In this document: one piece after another, positions 23,190 to 35,060 of the stretch
How the letters are laid out: every line of letters starts with the position of its first letter
How positions within the stretch are numbered: the stretch's first letter is position 1
DNA from: Chrysoperla carnea
Lineage: Eukaryota > Arthropoda > Insecta > Neuroptera > Chrysopidae
Assembly (NCBI RefSeq): GCF_905475395.1
Contig: NC_058341.1
Location: 65,789,501-65,853,500, forward strand
Reading direction: 5' to 3'
DNA: 64,000 nt
Notes under the pieces: generated by a model
Database searches by the model: none
Told to the model about the DNA's origin: nothing
Seen by the model: only the letters and a program-made list of their open reading frames with translations
Translations under genes and position numbers: made by a program

Positions 23190-24215
23190 TTAATCTAGCA
23201 TTTGGATTACTTGTGTCGATTTAATGCAATCTTCCGATGTTGCGACATTCAGCTCGGACATTTTGGAGTTTAAATGATTTACGCGAGGATTTGGAGGATT
23301 TTGTGCGTTACGTTTTTCGTCACTGTATTTCTTTTTAAAACAATCCTGTATTTCATGGCCCTTCTTTTTACAATAATTACAAAATTTATTGCTTGATAGT
23401 TTTTCAGAGTTATAAGATGAATTTGATTTACTTCGACAATCTTTAGTATAATGACTCTTTGATTCACAATTTCGACAATATTTATTTTCTGAAGAGAAGT
23501 TACTAAGTTTTTTGTACATTTGTAGTGCTTTTTCTTCAGATACTGTAACACTGAATGCTTCGTTGATATTGTCTAGAGTTCTGTGAATTCGAAGGACTCG
23601 TGAAATTTCAGGGATAGAATGAAAAATGAAACGTCTAAGTGCTGTGTCTTTTATAAAAGCCATCTTTCCTCTTAAGAGTTCAGGATCATCATTTCCTGTT
23701 GTTTTGACCGCAGACAAGCATCTGTTAGTTAATTTTTCTAGTCTCATGTAATAGTCAGTAACGGATTCATTTGTTTTTTGTTTAATTGTTTCCAGATCCT
23801 CCATGAGTTGTGTATAGTGTGTATGATCTACATACAATCTTATTAATGCGATTTTAAGCGCATGGAAATTTGTGATTTCTGTAAGATTTAATTTATTTTT
23901 TACGCTACTCGAAATTTTTGATAATGTAAAAGCGAATAGAGGCAACACTTGGTTCGGCTGTGCGAACTCGTGTGCATGTTTTGCGTTAAGAAGGAAGTTT
24001 TCAACTTCCTCTCGATCTCCATTAAAAGGAGTTATGAGTTTGCAAAGGAATTCTAAAGACATTGTGGCAACCTGTTCGTCGACATCGTTACCAGCGTTGT
24101 CTGTTGTGGAATTTAAGCGGCTTTCGCTAATCGCTACCGTCGCGAGACATTGTGAATTTGAGAGTTTGTTAAAATTTGATAAGGATTTAGGTTTTTGTAG
24201 ATAATTTGAACACAA
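23190..24215 (-). pseudogene. Gypsy gag
   Basis: A 341-codon open frame. It has a capsid-like helical region and two CCHC knuckles, C-R-N-C-E-S-K-S-H-Y-T-K-D-C and C-N-Y-C-K-K-K-G-H-E-I-Q-D-C, for binding genomic RNA. This is the best-kept gene of the element. It lies just downstream (minus strand) of the primer-binding region, and pol follows in another frame. Intact as a frame, but its element is dead. Confidence 0.88.
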
Positions 24216-24351
24216 TAATTAATGTTTTGTTCAAAGACTTACGGTTTGTTGAAAGGGACTTGGATTGTTGAATACAACTAAGTCACTGAAGTGATCCAAT
24301 GAAGTTATTTTTGTTCCAATGTGTTGTATCCCACCGCTGTCACCAGTTTTA

Positions 24352-25013
24352 TGTTGGATTCCCTTTTGATCGGCAACTTTCTCAGGCTTGATGTCACTAC
24401 AGGATGTTCAAACTTGTTTAGCAGTCGCTGTCACCAGGGCAGTTGAGAAGGCAACTCCGTACCGTTGATGTGCCTTGACTAGCCTACTAGTATATTCGGT
24501 CACTTAGTTAAGTATACGGATCAAGTATCCGACCTTGATACGTATTGTTGAATTGCACCTTGACTAGACTACTAGTATATTTGGTCACTAATTAGCGTTT
24601 TATCAAGGGTCAAGTATTCTACCTTGATTCCTTGAAACTAGATTACAAGTATATTCAACACAATAATTAAATGAGATCTTACTCTTGTTGTTGAAATAAT
24701 TACACCAAACTATTAAAATTGACTTTTTACTTTATTGAACAATAATTAATAATGATGAATTATTTACAAGAATTATAATAGTTGTTCACTAATTAACTGT
24801 AACTTTAGATCTGATTTTACTTGGATGAATCGATTGCTTATATATGATTTTACGTGATAATAATTGATTTATCCAAATAAGGTGAATTTTAAGTAATATG
24901 AATTGTTTATAAAGTTTGATAGTGTTACAATATTCTAATTATGGTATAATGATATTCTTAAGATGAGTAATGTTAATTTATATTATACTGTATTGATAAA
25001 CCGGGTGATTACA
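24352..25013 (-). repeat. Probable 5' LTR of the errantivirus-like element
   Basis: On the plus strand it runs from TGTTGG to TTACA. Just left of it the minus strand reads CTGGTGACAGCGGTGG, a likely primer-binding site; the LTR element at 50910-54033 has a very similar site. Inside are three diverged copies of an 85-90 bp unit starting near 24471, 24558 and 24629. The outer border is estimated because no second LTR is available. Confidence 0.6.
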
Positions 25014-25294
25014 ATATATATTCATTACAGATACAATCTTCTTTCTTCTATTCGTTGTGTGCGTAGTCATGGAAGGGACAATAAAATCGATGCCAGCGAT
25101 TTTTTAATATGCTACATGCACATGCAATTTTTTTGTTTAGTGTTTACCATTTATTATATTATTCAAAAAATTTATTAATGTCTGCAAGATATTCGTAAAC
25201 ACTTAAGTTTCAGTTATCTGAGTAAAAACAATTCAATTTTGCAATCAATTCATTCACTAGTGTGCTAAGATTTAATAAACATGTATTTTTGTAG

Positions 25295-26521
25295 TGCTGA
25301 TGGATCACCGTGGGTTCCCAAGTCATACGATTATATTTGTAGTGATCATTTTATTGGAGGTAAAAAATCAGAAGAGGAGTTAAGTCCATTCCAACTATAT
25401 TTCCTTCAATTTACAAGCGTTCGAAAGTAAATGAATCTTCTGCTATTAACAGGTAAGAATTATATGGTAAAACTAGATCAACGTCAATGACATGATAATA
25501 ATAATTTTATATTTTCAGATTCAAGCGCGTAATGAATCGGCGGATGAAAAAAAAATTATCTTTAACATCAAATCCTGAGTGCAAAGCTACAGAATCGATA
25601 GAAGTGGTGACTGAATTTTCCCAAGTTATGCCTTCAAAAGTTGACCAAGAGTGTCAAGTAGACTTTTATTCAAGGTCTGATGTACAATCTCAAACATTCA
25701 TTTGTAATCGTTTTGTCAAAGACGATATGTGTCATGCTGAAACCCAAACAGAAATTTTAGAAGATACCAGGCCGATAAAAATTTATTGTGGTAATAATAA
25801 TAAAAAATTTGCAAACAAAGAATGTGGCACTCCTCATAAAACGTTTGTTGATACGGAAAGTCAAACGGATAATAAACATGGATTCCATGGATTCGCATCA
25901 GTGACAAAGGATCGAGAAATCCTTGATCTGGCAGGTGTATCATTTCCTAATTTTGATTTCTTGTTGACGAAAATACGCCCACCACGAAAGTGCATTGTAT
26001 CGAAAAAAGATCGACTATTGATTTTTTTAATGAAAATAAAAACTGGATTAACATTTTCAGGACTTGGTGTACTGTTCAGTTCTTATTGGTATAACTCCTG
26101 GAGGTTTTATTTCTTTGAGATCTGACGTTGCTGGAGGACGAAAATCTGATTCTCAACTTACTATAGAGTCAGGATTATTAGACCTCTTGGAAGATGGTGA
26201 CATTGTTTTAGCTGACAAAGGTTTTCCAGAAATTAAAACAGTGATTGACGCAAGTGGCAAGAAAGTAAAAATGGTTATGCCACCTTTCCTTGAGAAAAAA
26301 ACTGAATTTTCAAAAGAAGAAACTCAACAAACTTATAGTGTAGCAAGAGTTAGGATTCACGTTGAAAGAATCATGCAGCGATTGAGGACTCATCAAATAT
26401 TACATAAAATTCCACAGCATTTATTTCATTGCATAGACGACATTCTGCACATTTGTTGTGTTTTGGTAAATTTACAGCCTCCAATTATTTCTAATAAAAC
26501 TGATGAAGCAAATGAGGGATA
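25295..26521 (+). pseudogene. THAP-DDE transposase (DDE_Tnp_4), copy B
   Basis: Exons 25295-25452 and 25519-26521, with GT/AG borders. The THAP second half is present (I-C-S-D-H-F-I-G-G), with a frameshift near 25385. Exon 3 has the H/Q-T-F-I-C-N-R block and D-L-A-G-V-S-F. Then a deletion removes the part kept in copy A (S-R-I-F-F-E-T-L), after which I-T-P-G-G-F-I-S, absent from copy A, leads to L-A-D-K-G-F and R-V-R-I-H-V-E-R. The two copies therefore carry different deletions of the catalytic domain. Confidence 0.85.
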
Positions 26522-26929
26522 AAAAAATATTTTATTACTTATGAAAATTGTATATTTTTTATGGCATTGGAGCCAAGAATTTTTTTTTACAATGTTCAAT
26601 TAGTAATTAATGGCATACTAAATCAAATTTCCAAGACATTGTTAATTTCCTGTAAATTTATAAATAAATAAACAGTCTTAATTTTTGGAATAAACAATAA
26701 AATTCTTTGAAACTTATTTATAACTTACATACTAATAACGAATAATTAAACTCTCCTGAATTGACTTTTATTGTATCAAACAATAACACTCTTTACTTTT
26801 TTTAATAAATGTTGACTTTTAAGCAACGATTATTAAAACTCTTTACTTAACTTTCTAATAATTAATTTGTTTGTAACAATCACATCAATTCTTACTTCTA
26901 CGTAGTAATATATTATAAAAAATAAATAA

Positions 26930-28519
26930 TTATTTTAAAATATTCTCAGAATCACGTCCAGTAAAGCTTCTTTTTTGGTATGTAGTCTCATCTTCTTCAT
27001 AACTATCTACGATATCTGTATTATCGCCATTATAATTGTTATTTTCTTTATCAATATCTTGATCAATCAATGTCGCATATAAAGCTGGTAAGTAATGCTG
27101 AAAATAAAACTTTTCGCTTTTTAAAATGACTGTTTTTAAAAATTCTTCGTCTCGGTGAACTTCTATTAAACAACTACCATTTTCTACAGGTGAGAAAATA
27201 AAAAAATCACAGACGCTCGTACCACTGACGTACATTTGAACTTGAACTTGTGTATAATAAACATCAGTCTCTTTAAGTTTGAACTTGTTGCCAACAAATT
27301 GTAAATATTTGACATTACTGGAACTATCAGCTAAATTGACAATCGGTTTCTTTTCACAAGTACTTGGGCATTTAAATTCAACTATTTTAGAAATGCAACC
27401 ATCATCAGTGACAACGCCATCAAGGCTTGCACACAGCCAAGGTTGAAATTTATGAACCAACACTCCAACCTGTTTAACAGTACAATTTTTTATTTCTGCA
27501 TATTTTTCTTTGGCTCGAGTTTCCATTTTTAATCCGTATCTGGTTGAGGTGTTGTCAATTTTATTAGGATTTAACATGTCAGAAACCAGGGATTCAACTG
27601 GTTTTCTGCACAAAACTTTGATATTATGCACATTAGAACTAGCAGATATTCTTAACCGCCTAGCTTTAAACCAATTGTTACTTGAAGACTGTTTAACTGT
27701 TTCACATGACAAATTTACTATTTCCTCTTCAGATAATTGGACATTTTCCAGATAAAATTGCCGTATTTTATAATCCAACTCATACTCGCTTTTGTAAATA
27801 AAACATTCTTCACAGAAAATTAATAAATTAATGATACACACAGCACATTCTTCTTTCTGCAAGTTCAATTCAACTTGCGTTATCAAAGAATTCATTACAT
27901 TTCTCACGGTGTGTTTATTTTCTTTTTTTAATTGCGCTTGCATTATTAGTTTTAATGGTGAATCGACTTTCAGTTCAGTGACAGATAATGTTTGGGGTTC
28001 ATGCAATTGGGTGTATTTGTGCGGCATCATGTTTTTAAAATATGCTCCTTTGGAGTATTTTTGCTTAGCAAACTGTCGTGCGCTCGGCTTGCCCCACTGC
28101 TGCTCATAACTGTTCTTTGAAGCGCTTTCCTCATTATTAATGAAATAAATTAATGCCGCGATGTGTTTGCACTGCTTACTCTTATTATATACACAATTAC
28201 AGCATACATCCGTCACATATTTATCTGGAATAGAAATAGAAAACCCTGCTAATTACAATATTCTAACATCATTTACCATAATCAAATGAAAGATCTAATT
28301 TTTAATTACATTTAATATAGTAACATAAGGTGTAGCGTGGACCGAGGTTTGTCGAATAACACGACAGTTTATGATAATACTGCCATTTGCTCGCCTGTGT
28401 CCCTCAACTTCTCTTACATGCCCTGCAAGAACAAGATCTTGGCCCTTGGGCATACTTTCAGGCTGAAATTCAATTTGATGACTGATAGCCTGAAATCCTG
28501 TTCGTATGATTATATCCAT
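26930..28519 (-). CDS. SWIM-YqaJ nuclease of ISL2EU copy B
   Basis: Nearly complete. Exon 1 (about 28295-28519) starts M-D-I-I-I-R-T-G-F; exon 2 (26930-28238) follows an AG acceptor. An SWIM zinc motif (C-N-C, C-K-H-I-A-A) is followed by the YqaJ domain of the PD-(D/E)XK superfamily: W-F-K-A-R-R-L-R-I-S-A-S, G-L-K-M-E-T, A-S-L-D-G-V-V and V-E-F-K-C-P, giving the E, D and E-x-K catalytic set. YqaJ relatives act as 5'-3' exonucleases or recombinases; what they do for ISL2EU elements is unknown. The exon 1 donor is unclear (AAATG/TAATT), and copy A has no intron here, so the extra 85 bases may be an insertion. No stop occurs in the main exon. Confidence 0.8.
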
Positions 28520-28888
28520 GATCTAAAAATAATAAAAAATTATATAAATTAAACAAATATTTATTAATTCCATTGAGACGACTTTTTAATTATTTTTTGT
28601 TTTCATTATTTCCTTAGCATTATTATTATTTTTAGATTTTAGTATTATTTTTAGACTTTGACATAAATTTCAAGCAACTTAACCTACTGTTTACTACTAC
28701 TACTAGTGAAAAAAATGACACAATCCCTGTAAAATTGTCACATATTTATATGTAAATTTTTTTTATTATTACATATAATATTTATTTATATTTTTGTCTC
28801 TTGCTATAGGCATACATATAAAAACATACTCTGACAGCCTCCCGTAGTTCATGTTTTGTGTGGCGCTGCAGTCACACTCGAAGCGAAT

Positions 28889-29500
28889 TAATTAAACACA
28901 TATTCACTTAGTCATTTCACTTTAGAAAAACAAAAACTACATATATACTGTCCCTCTCATTTACTTATAAACATGCATTATATATCTCACTCATTACAAA
29001 ATCATATAAAAAAATAAAAACACATGTATATCTACATAAATTTTTTATTTATTTTTAAAACATTATTTTTTGACTTTTTTATTTTTTAACTATTGAAAGA
29101 AATTAATATGTACATTGTACACTTCATTTCACATAAAACGAACCAGTTATACCATTTTACTTGTTATGCCATAACGTTTATATATTAATCACATGTAACT
29201 TTTTAGTTATAACTATTTATTTTTATATAGAGTTACACTGGAAAACAGTTTTTTTTAGTCAGTTGTTTTTTAAACAGTTTTCGAAATTAATGTATCATAC
29301 ATGTTTTGTCACCCTGTTCCGTTTGCTACATTCTATGGATAAATGCATTGCCCTAGAGTTACCAGCGAGGAGGTGGAACTTGGATTTCCTGGAAATATGT
29401 TTAAATTTGCACATATGCCAGGCTTAAACTCTCAAAAATTGATATGGAATTATCACTTGTTCCATACACATTTATTGTCGTTTTTTTTTTTTTCGTATCT
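28889..29500. other. AT-rich stretch without recognisable gene
   Basis: No gene supported. Short ORFs are chance. 29340-29430 is slightly richer in GC and could be an old TE scrap. Confidence 0.4.
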
Positions 29501-31493
29501 TCAATGTTCCCTGCCTATTACTACATTGGAAAACAAATTACAGGTTCGAATTGTCATGTCTCTTGGAATGCGGGCATCGATAATTTCTGGAAGAATGCAA
29601 TTTAAATAAAAAGCCTGCAATTTAGGAAGCATTACATTCTTCCAAAGATCGTCATCCCTAACAATTTTTTCGACTGCAATTTCTTTTCCATTATAAATTA
29701 CCAAATCGCAGAATTCACGTTTGGTAATATTTAATTGTCCTTGTGTTTGATAATATTAGGGATGCTTTCGTTTCAACCTGAAATGGATTTAAATGAAGTT
29801 AGTAAATTAATTTAATACATTTCTAGATTTCATTAAATAAAAAGCTTACCGTATTTTATTTCCCTCCACAGTGTAATATTTTTTTTTATTTGTGGCCAAA
29901 ATATCTTCTATTAACGAAACGAGGCATTTAACCTCTACGATGCCTTCGGTCCCAACCAAACCATCAAGACTGGCCCCAAGATAAGGATTTTCAAAGTCAA
30001 TAAACAGGCCGCATCTTTCAACTGCTACATTCTTCTGTATTTCATACAGATTTAATGCCACCGTTTCATTGATACGACCATATTCCATTGGTTTTGAAAA
30101 TACTTCTCCACCATATAGCAAATTTTTAACTAAATTATGTGGGGAGGTTGTTTCTTTACCATTAATAACCCTACCGAAGTTGGAATAAGTCAACATGTTT
30201 TTGCGAAGTTCTCGCCATTTTTCGTTGTCATGCTGACCCCTTGTTTCTTCCTCGAGTTTTCGTTGTGTAATAATTGATGGTACGTTGTTTTTTAATCGTA
30301 ACGAAATTGGAACAAGTCAACATGTTTTTGCGAAGTTTTCGCCATTTTTCGTTGTCATGCTGACCCCTTGTTTCTTCCTCGAGTTTTCGTTGTGTAATTA
30401 TTGATGGTACGGTATTTTTTAATCGTAACGAAATTGGAACAAGTCAACATGTTTTTGCGAAATTTTCGCCATTTTTCGTTGTCATGCTGACCCCTTGTTT
30501 CTTCCTCGAGTTTTCGTTGTGTAATTATTGATGGTACGTTGTTTTTTAATCGTAACGAAATTGGAACAAGTCAACATGTTTTTGCGAAGTTCTCGCCATT
30601 TTTCGTTGTCATGCTGACCCCTTGTTTCTTCCTCGAGTTTTCGTTGTGTAATTATTGATGGTACGGTGTTTTTTAATCGTAACGAAATTGGAACAAGTCA
30701 ACATGTTTTTGCGAAGTTTTCGCCATTTTTCGTTGTCATGCTGACCCCTTGTTTCTTCCTCGAGTTTTCGTTGTGTAATTATTGATGGTACGTTGTTTTT
30801 TAATCGTAACGAAATTGGAACAAGTCAACATGTTTTTGCGAAGTTCTCGCCATTTTTCGTTGTCATGCTGACCCCTTGTTTCTTCCTCGAGTTTTCGTCG
30901 TGTGATTATTGATGGTACGTTGTTTTTTAATCGTAAAAGAAATTTTTTTTGCTTCCTCCAACATGGCTTCTTCACTGATATCTGGTTGGGAGGCATGAGG
31001 CCCGTAGTTTTTATCAGGTCCAGCAAAAACTTCTTCTCTTAAGGCATCTGGGAGCCGAGCTTGCTTTTCTTTTCATAGCTTTATTAGCCCTTCTTATAAA
31101 TACTTTACTAAATGTTTGACCAATGGTGCATTTATAAGAAGATGACCCTAAATGCCAACTCGGTCCACTAATATGCGATAGAGCCGCGCCAACGCTACGC
31201 GCATTTCATATTCACCTCGTTTCGTTAAGTTTTTCCTCTTCCCCTCAGTAAACTTTGACACTAAGAACATGTATCTATAAAAAAGAAAAAAGAATTAAAA
31301 CCTTCCACCCAAAAGCTTTCTTATAATTATTTAGTTTTCAGTTTGGTACTATACCTCTCTGCTTCATTGGTTGTTTCGTTGAAAGCTACACGATCTGCTT
31401 TCCTAATAATGGGATCAAATATTACTTTAATTTCCTCTAGAACTCCAGTTTTTTTTAGTTCAAGAATGAAATCCTCTTCATTCAAATTTCGTT
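29501..31493 (-). pseudogene. YqaJ-type recombinase gene, different lineage, with tandem repeat
   Basis: Minus-strand exons: about 31358-31493, 31030-31275 running on to 29856, and 29501-29773. The first parts read L-N-E-E-D-F-I-L and V-S-K-F-T-E-G-K; the YqaJ domain reads E-K-W-R-E-L-R-K-N-M-L-T, Y-G-R-I-N-E, L-G-A-S-L-D-G-L-V and V-E-V-K-C, with a GT donor at 29856. The last exon reads Q-G-Q-L-N-I-T-K-R-E-F-C and I-V-R-D. Damage: a TAA in the last exon near 29755, and a 127-bp tandem repeat (30182-30943) inside the first catalytic block that shifts the frame. It is not a close relative of the ISL2EU nucleases above. Probably the accessory gene of another transposon. Confidence 0.78.
30182..30943. 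repeat. Tandem repeat, 127 bp x 6
   Basis: Units start at 30182, 30309, 30436, 30563, 30690 and 30817. Copies differ at only a few positions (for example GTTGT/GTGTT and TTCTC/TTTTC). Each unit is a piece of the YqaJ coding exon, from the segment before the conserved W to just after M-L-T. Because 127 is not a multiple of three, each unit shifts the frame. Confidence 0.95.
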
Positions 31494-31646
31494 AGCAAAA
31501 TTAATCACTAAAATAAAAATTTCAAACATGGTTTAATTTTTTTTCCATTATTTATTGATTAATTTGTCATAAAATTTTAAGAATGCTTCATATATGGATG
31601 TTATGTGAATTACAAAACAAAATTATTCAAGTAATAACCTTTTGTA

Positions 31647-33083
31647 GTAGTCGGAGAGCTAATAACATCAGTTTCATGACGTGTTTGATGCACAGTGAAA
31701 TTTTTATATTGTATTTATATTGGATTGAGAGGTAGATTTACCTGTGTTTCCCTGACCGATCCTGGGACACCAGGTACTGCGCATAATGAACAGGTGTAAA
31801 AAAATTATATCCAAAAAAAGTGTTTGATTCAGAGACCAACAAATAAAAATTAAAAGTTTAGAATATTTTAAAAGTAAAAAAATTTAAGGCAGACTTTTTC
31901 CAAGGGGTTGCTGCCATTTTTTTAACGGTCTAATTAAATATAAAGAAAATTATTGGCAAAAAGCCAGACACTTTCTCCGGGGTTTAATCACTGGAAAATG
32001 CGAAAAAAATTATTATAAATAATAGAAAGAGATTAGATGCGCGCGACCGTTGGTGTGAGTGAGAGCGCCGATCGCTTTACTGCCGCGGTCCCTCTCTACG
32101 TTCTCATCTCACTTTGAAAGAAAGCCAAGAAATAGCGAAAGAGATAGGTGAAAAATGTATTAACGTCACTTATGATTTAGCTATGGAGTGTAGAGTAAAA
32201 GGAGCACTCTCTCATATGGGGCTGTTAGATTATAGTTCCAAAACCAACTAAAAAGGCGCTGATGACCACTGATGATTCGATGTGTATACGATGTGTATAT
32301 ACTATGTGTATATACTTTCTTTCAAATGCCGTCATCAGCTTACGGCAGTGCCACCACAATTTCACATGACTTTATGGACACTTTTTATATACAGAGATGA
32401 TTCTCCTTTTACTCTACACTCCATAGATTTAGCAATTGCAAAAATGGCAATGCAAATACAGGCTACAGAGAAGCCTAAATTTGATAATGTATTTATCCAC
32501 TTAGGTGGTTTTCACATAAAGTTTGCCTATTTTCAAGTGATGAATCGAGAGAGGAAGAATCAGAAAGCAGCAGCGATGAAGATGATAGTTAAATAAACTA
32601 TTCAATAACTTTTAAATATTATACTTAAAAATAAATACTTTAACCTTTGAGTCCTCTTTTTGATATGATACTTTATTTTTACCTTTAAAAATAAAATTTT
32701 TAACGTTAGTAATTTGATAAATATATTAATTAATCCTGCTCCAAAATATAATTTTAAATGTTCAGCTGTATATAAACACGTGACCAATAGCCAATGAGAA
32801 CGTAGAGAGGGACCGCGGCAGTAAAGCGATCGGCGCTCTCACTCACACCAACGGTCGCGCGCAGCCTATCTCTTTCTATTATTTTTAATAATTTTTTTCG
32901 CATTTTCCAGTGGTTAAACCCCGGAAAAAGTGTCTGGCTTTTTGCCAATAATTATCTTTATATTTAATTAGACCGTTAAAAAAATGGCAGTATGGTGATA
33001 TAAATGGCAATATAAATACAATATAAAAATTTCACTGTGCATCAAACACGTCATGAAACGGGTGTTATTAGCTCTTGGACTAT
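31647..33083. mobile_element. Second long-TIR element
   Basis: Arms 31647-32107 and about 32795-33083 are inverted copies. Outer parts match over 70 bp (from GAGAGCTAATAAC inward), and inner parts match over about 195 bp (31906-32105 against 32796-32992). The left arm has about 130 extra bases at 31725-31905. The core (32108-32794) holds degraded coding sequence on plus. No target duplication could be fixed. Confidence 0.75.
32108..32595 (+). pseudogene. Relic of an unclassified TE protein
   Basis: Two readable pieces separated by frame breaks. One at about 32110-32250 is a helical segment with N-V-T-Y-D-L-A-M; the other (32385-32560) has S-I-D-L-A-I-A-K-M and F-I-H-L-G-G-F-H-I. The L-G-G-F-H motif resembles the middle part of large uncharacterised TE proteins of insects and cnidarians whose late part carries H-A-F-G-G-C-D-T-T (see 56023-56301). 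Only a fragment remains; function unknown. Confidence 0.4.
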
Positions 33084-33575
33084 AGGTATATTTTTGATTT
33101 ACTAAGAAGTTGAAATTTATAATAAAAATATTATACGCTGCTTTCTTACTTAAATCATTATAAAAAAAAAAAAAACAAAAACAAAATAGGCTGTGTATTA
33201 TAAAAATTTGAGAAAAAAATTAATCCTTTATTATTATTTTAAAATCAATCCTTTTTCACAAAACAATTTAAAATAAAAAGGCTTTTATTTAATAACAATT
33301 TGACTTTCAGGTATAAGTATTATTTACTAAAAATAGCCGATACGTTTTGCAATTAAAAAAATTTATGTTAGGCGTTAGGGGTATATTTTATTATTTAAAA
33401 GTTAATAAAAATAAAATATTTAAATTGATAATCCAAAATAATATTAATAAACCATATTTTTTATTTACCTAAGAAAAGTTATTCGCATGGATTTAATAAT
33501 TTTAAAGATTCTTTGCTAATGATTTAAAATTTAAGACTCAAAAAATTAAAAAAATTTATAGTTATGGAACGGAGC
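33084..33575. other. AT-rich stretch without recognisable gene
   Basis: Very A/T-rich with A-runs; no coding signal, repeat unit or RNA gene seen. Confidence 0.4.
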
Positions 33576-33579
33576 ATTA

Positions 33580-35060
33580 ATTAAACGTCTCCTCAACTTT
33601 GCCACATTTTGATCACGGCCAGCATTTTTTTATCAAAATGTGTATGGTTTTAACAAGTGGTTTTAAATTTGATATGCCAGTAAATTTTTTCGTCAAAATG
33701 CGAGTGGCGCTTAGTTGATATTTAGTATTTTTAGCCAATTTGTGTAGTTTGTCACTTGCACAACGAGTCTTGTGATTTGCGCATTCAATTTTCTCAACTA
33801 GTCAGCCAAATGGCACTTTTTCTTTTATTTTCGCAAATACATTTGAATCACCATCATCTACGAAAATATTTTATGTATATCACAATTATTATTATAACAA
33901 AAATTCATGTTAGCATTTATTTCATATTAGTTTAATTTTTCTTACCAATGTAAAATTTGTAAATAAGCCCGTGCTGTTCCAAACTATTACAAAATCCTGA
34001 ATAATGATTTTGTGTTCCATTCCCGTAGAGGTGCCGTCATAATTTTTAAAACATGTATGTGGTTTTATAACGTCTTGCCTTTTATAATAATGGCTCATAG
34101 CATATACCTTATTTTTGACACCAAAAAAGAAAATTTTTTTTGTTGCTGCTCCTATTATTACAGCCTAAAAACAATTTTAAAATTAACCAAAATTAGTATA
34201 GTAATAATTTAAAATTAAAGATTGTTGTTGGTGATATACTTACAACTCCTGATGAAGCGCTATAACAGTGGCCATATAACCTTTTGCTCCAACCGCCATC
34301 TCCTATAACGGTAATGAAGGGTATTCCATCAGGAGTAACGTGGCCTTTCTCAAGAGCAATCCTCTTCTCTTCTTCGTCAGCTTCCTTCATTTTGATAGCC
34401 AATTGATCATCCCATACCTTTAATATAAAAAATTTGTATTAAATACCAAACTATTAATTATTATTATAATTTATGTTATATTAGTCCCACATTTTTAGTA
34501 TGTCTACTAAATGCTCGGAACGTGACCGGTGGAATGTTTAGAACACCAAGCAATTCTTCACATTGTTGATGCCCTATCCCAATGCTAATGCACCCCCAAA
34601 TCAACGAATCGTTTACATCCTCTGCCGAATGTGTGGAAATTACAGTGGTTTTTTCACATGTGTCACAATAAAAATTCAATTGACTTTTTAACCCCCGTCT
34701 AATTTCCTTCTGAAAAATCATTTTTCCAGAAGTACATTTTATTGAATGTAAAATCACAGATTCATATTGGCGAAGGACAAATCCTAAATCCACAATTCTT
34801 GAGCCCTTCAATAAATCCGCGATGTTGAGTGGAACTGCAGTATCTTGTTCTACTATTAAACTGTAATCATCTGAAGAACTGTTAAAAAAATCCGTAAATA
34901 AAATATATATTTTAGAAACTGGACAATTTAAGATAAATACTTTGAATTGTACTGGACTAATTGGCTAGTAGACGCATTAATATCAGGGAAAGTTACATTT
35001 TCAGTCGGTGTTATATCAGTGGCCATGGGTTGAATATTTTCAGTCGAAGCGAAACGCCTA
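33580..35060 (-). pseudogene. Mutator-like transposase, second lineage, multi-exon
   Basis: Exons on minus: about 34900-35055, 34476-34850, 34235-34415, about 33955-34165 and about 33580-33862. In order they give R-I-V-D-L-G-F-V-L, then C-D-T-C with W-G-C-I-S-I-G, then I-P-P-V-T-F; then V-I-G-D-G-G-W-S-K-R (first catalytic Asp); then G-V-K-N-K-V-Y with G-T-S-T-G-M-E; then D-G-D-S-N-V-F and I-E-C-A-N-H. This is the animal Mutator-like transposase fold. A TAG interrupts the last exon near the P-F-G motif and others follow. No exonuclease is attached to this copy. It is clearly distinct from the gene at 12851-15755. Confidence 0.78.

Larger units (their letters stand above)
7051..25013 (-). mobile_element. 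Errantivirus-like Gypsy element (gag-pol-env), heavily interrupted
   Basis: One LTR retrotransposon on the minus strand. In order from the right: 5' LTR, primer-binding region, gag, protease, RT-RNase H, integrase and env. Splits by other elements lie at 20506/11724, 11316/10297, 9995/8474 and at 7051 (hAT). On each side of the largest insertion the integrase frames meet in phase if a 2-bp AT is counted once, with a stop codon at the joint. The 3' LTR is not visible; the hAT and what lies beyond replaced it. Stops and frameshifts occur in pol and env. It is an old, dead copy. Confidence 0.85.
25050..28888 (+). mobile_element. ISL2EU-type DNA transposon, copy B
   Basis: Left end ATTCGTTGTGTGCG at 25050 and right end CGCTTCGAATT (complement) at 28888 match the ends of copy A, including the inner CCGTAGTTCA block at 28842-28850. 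AT flanks both sides. Genes converge as in copy A: transposase on plus, SWIM-YqaJ on minus. THAP exon 1 is missing, so the left part has a deletion after the terminal repeat. It lies about 35 bp outside the errantivirus LTR. Confidence 0.75.

Noticed and set aside
29161-29609. Overlapping plus ORFs of 88 codons
   Set aside because: Hydrophobic low-complexity translations of AT-rich DNA, opposite to the real minus-strand YqaJ exon.
30182-30943. CRISPR-like array
   Set aside because: Units are contiguous, without spacers, and are pieces of a coding exon; the setting is eukaryotic.
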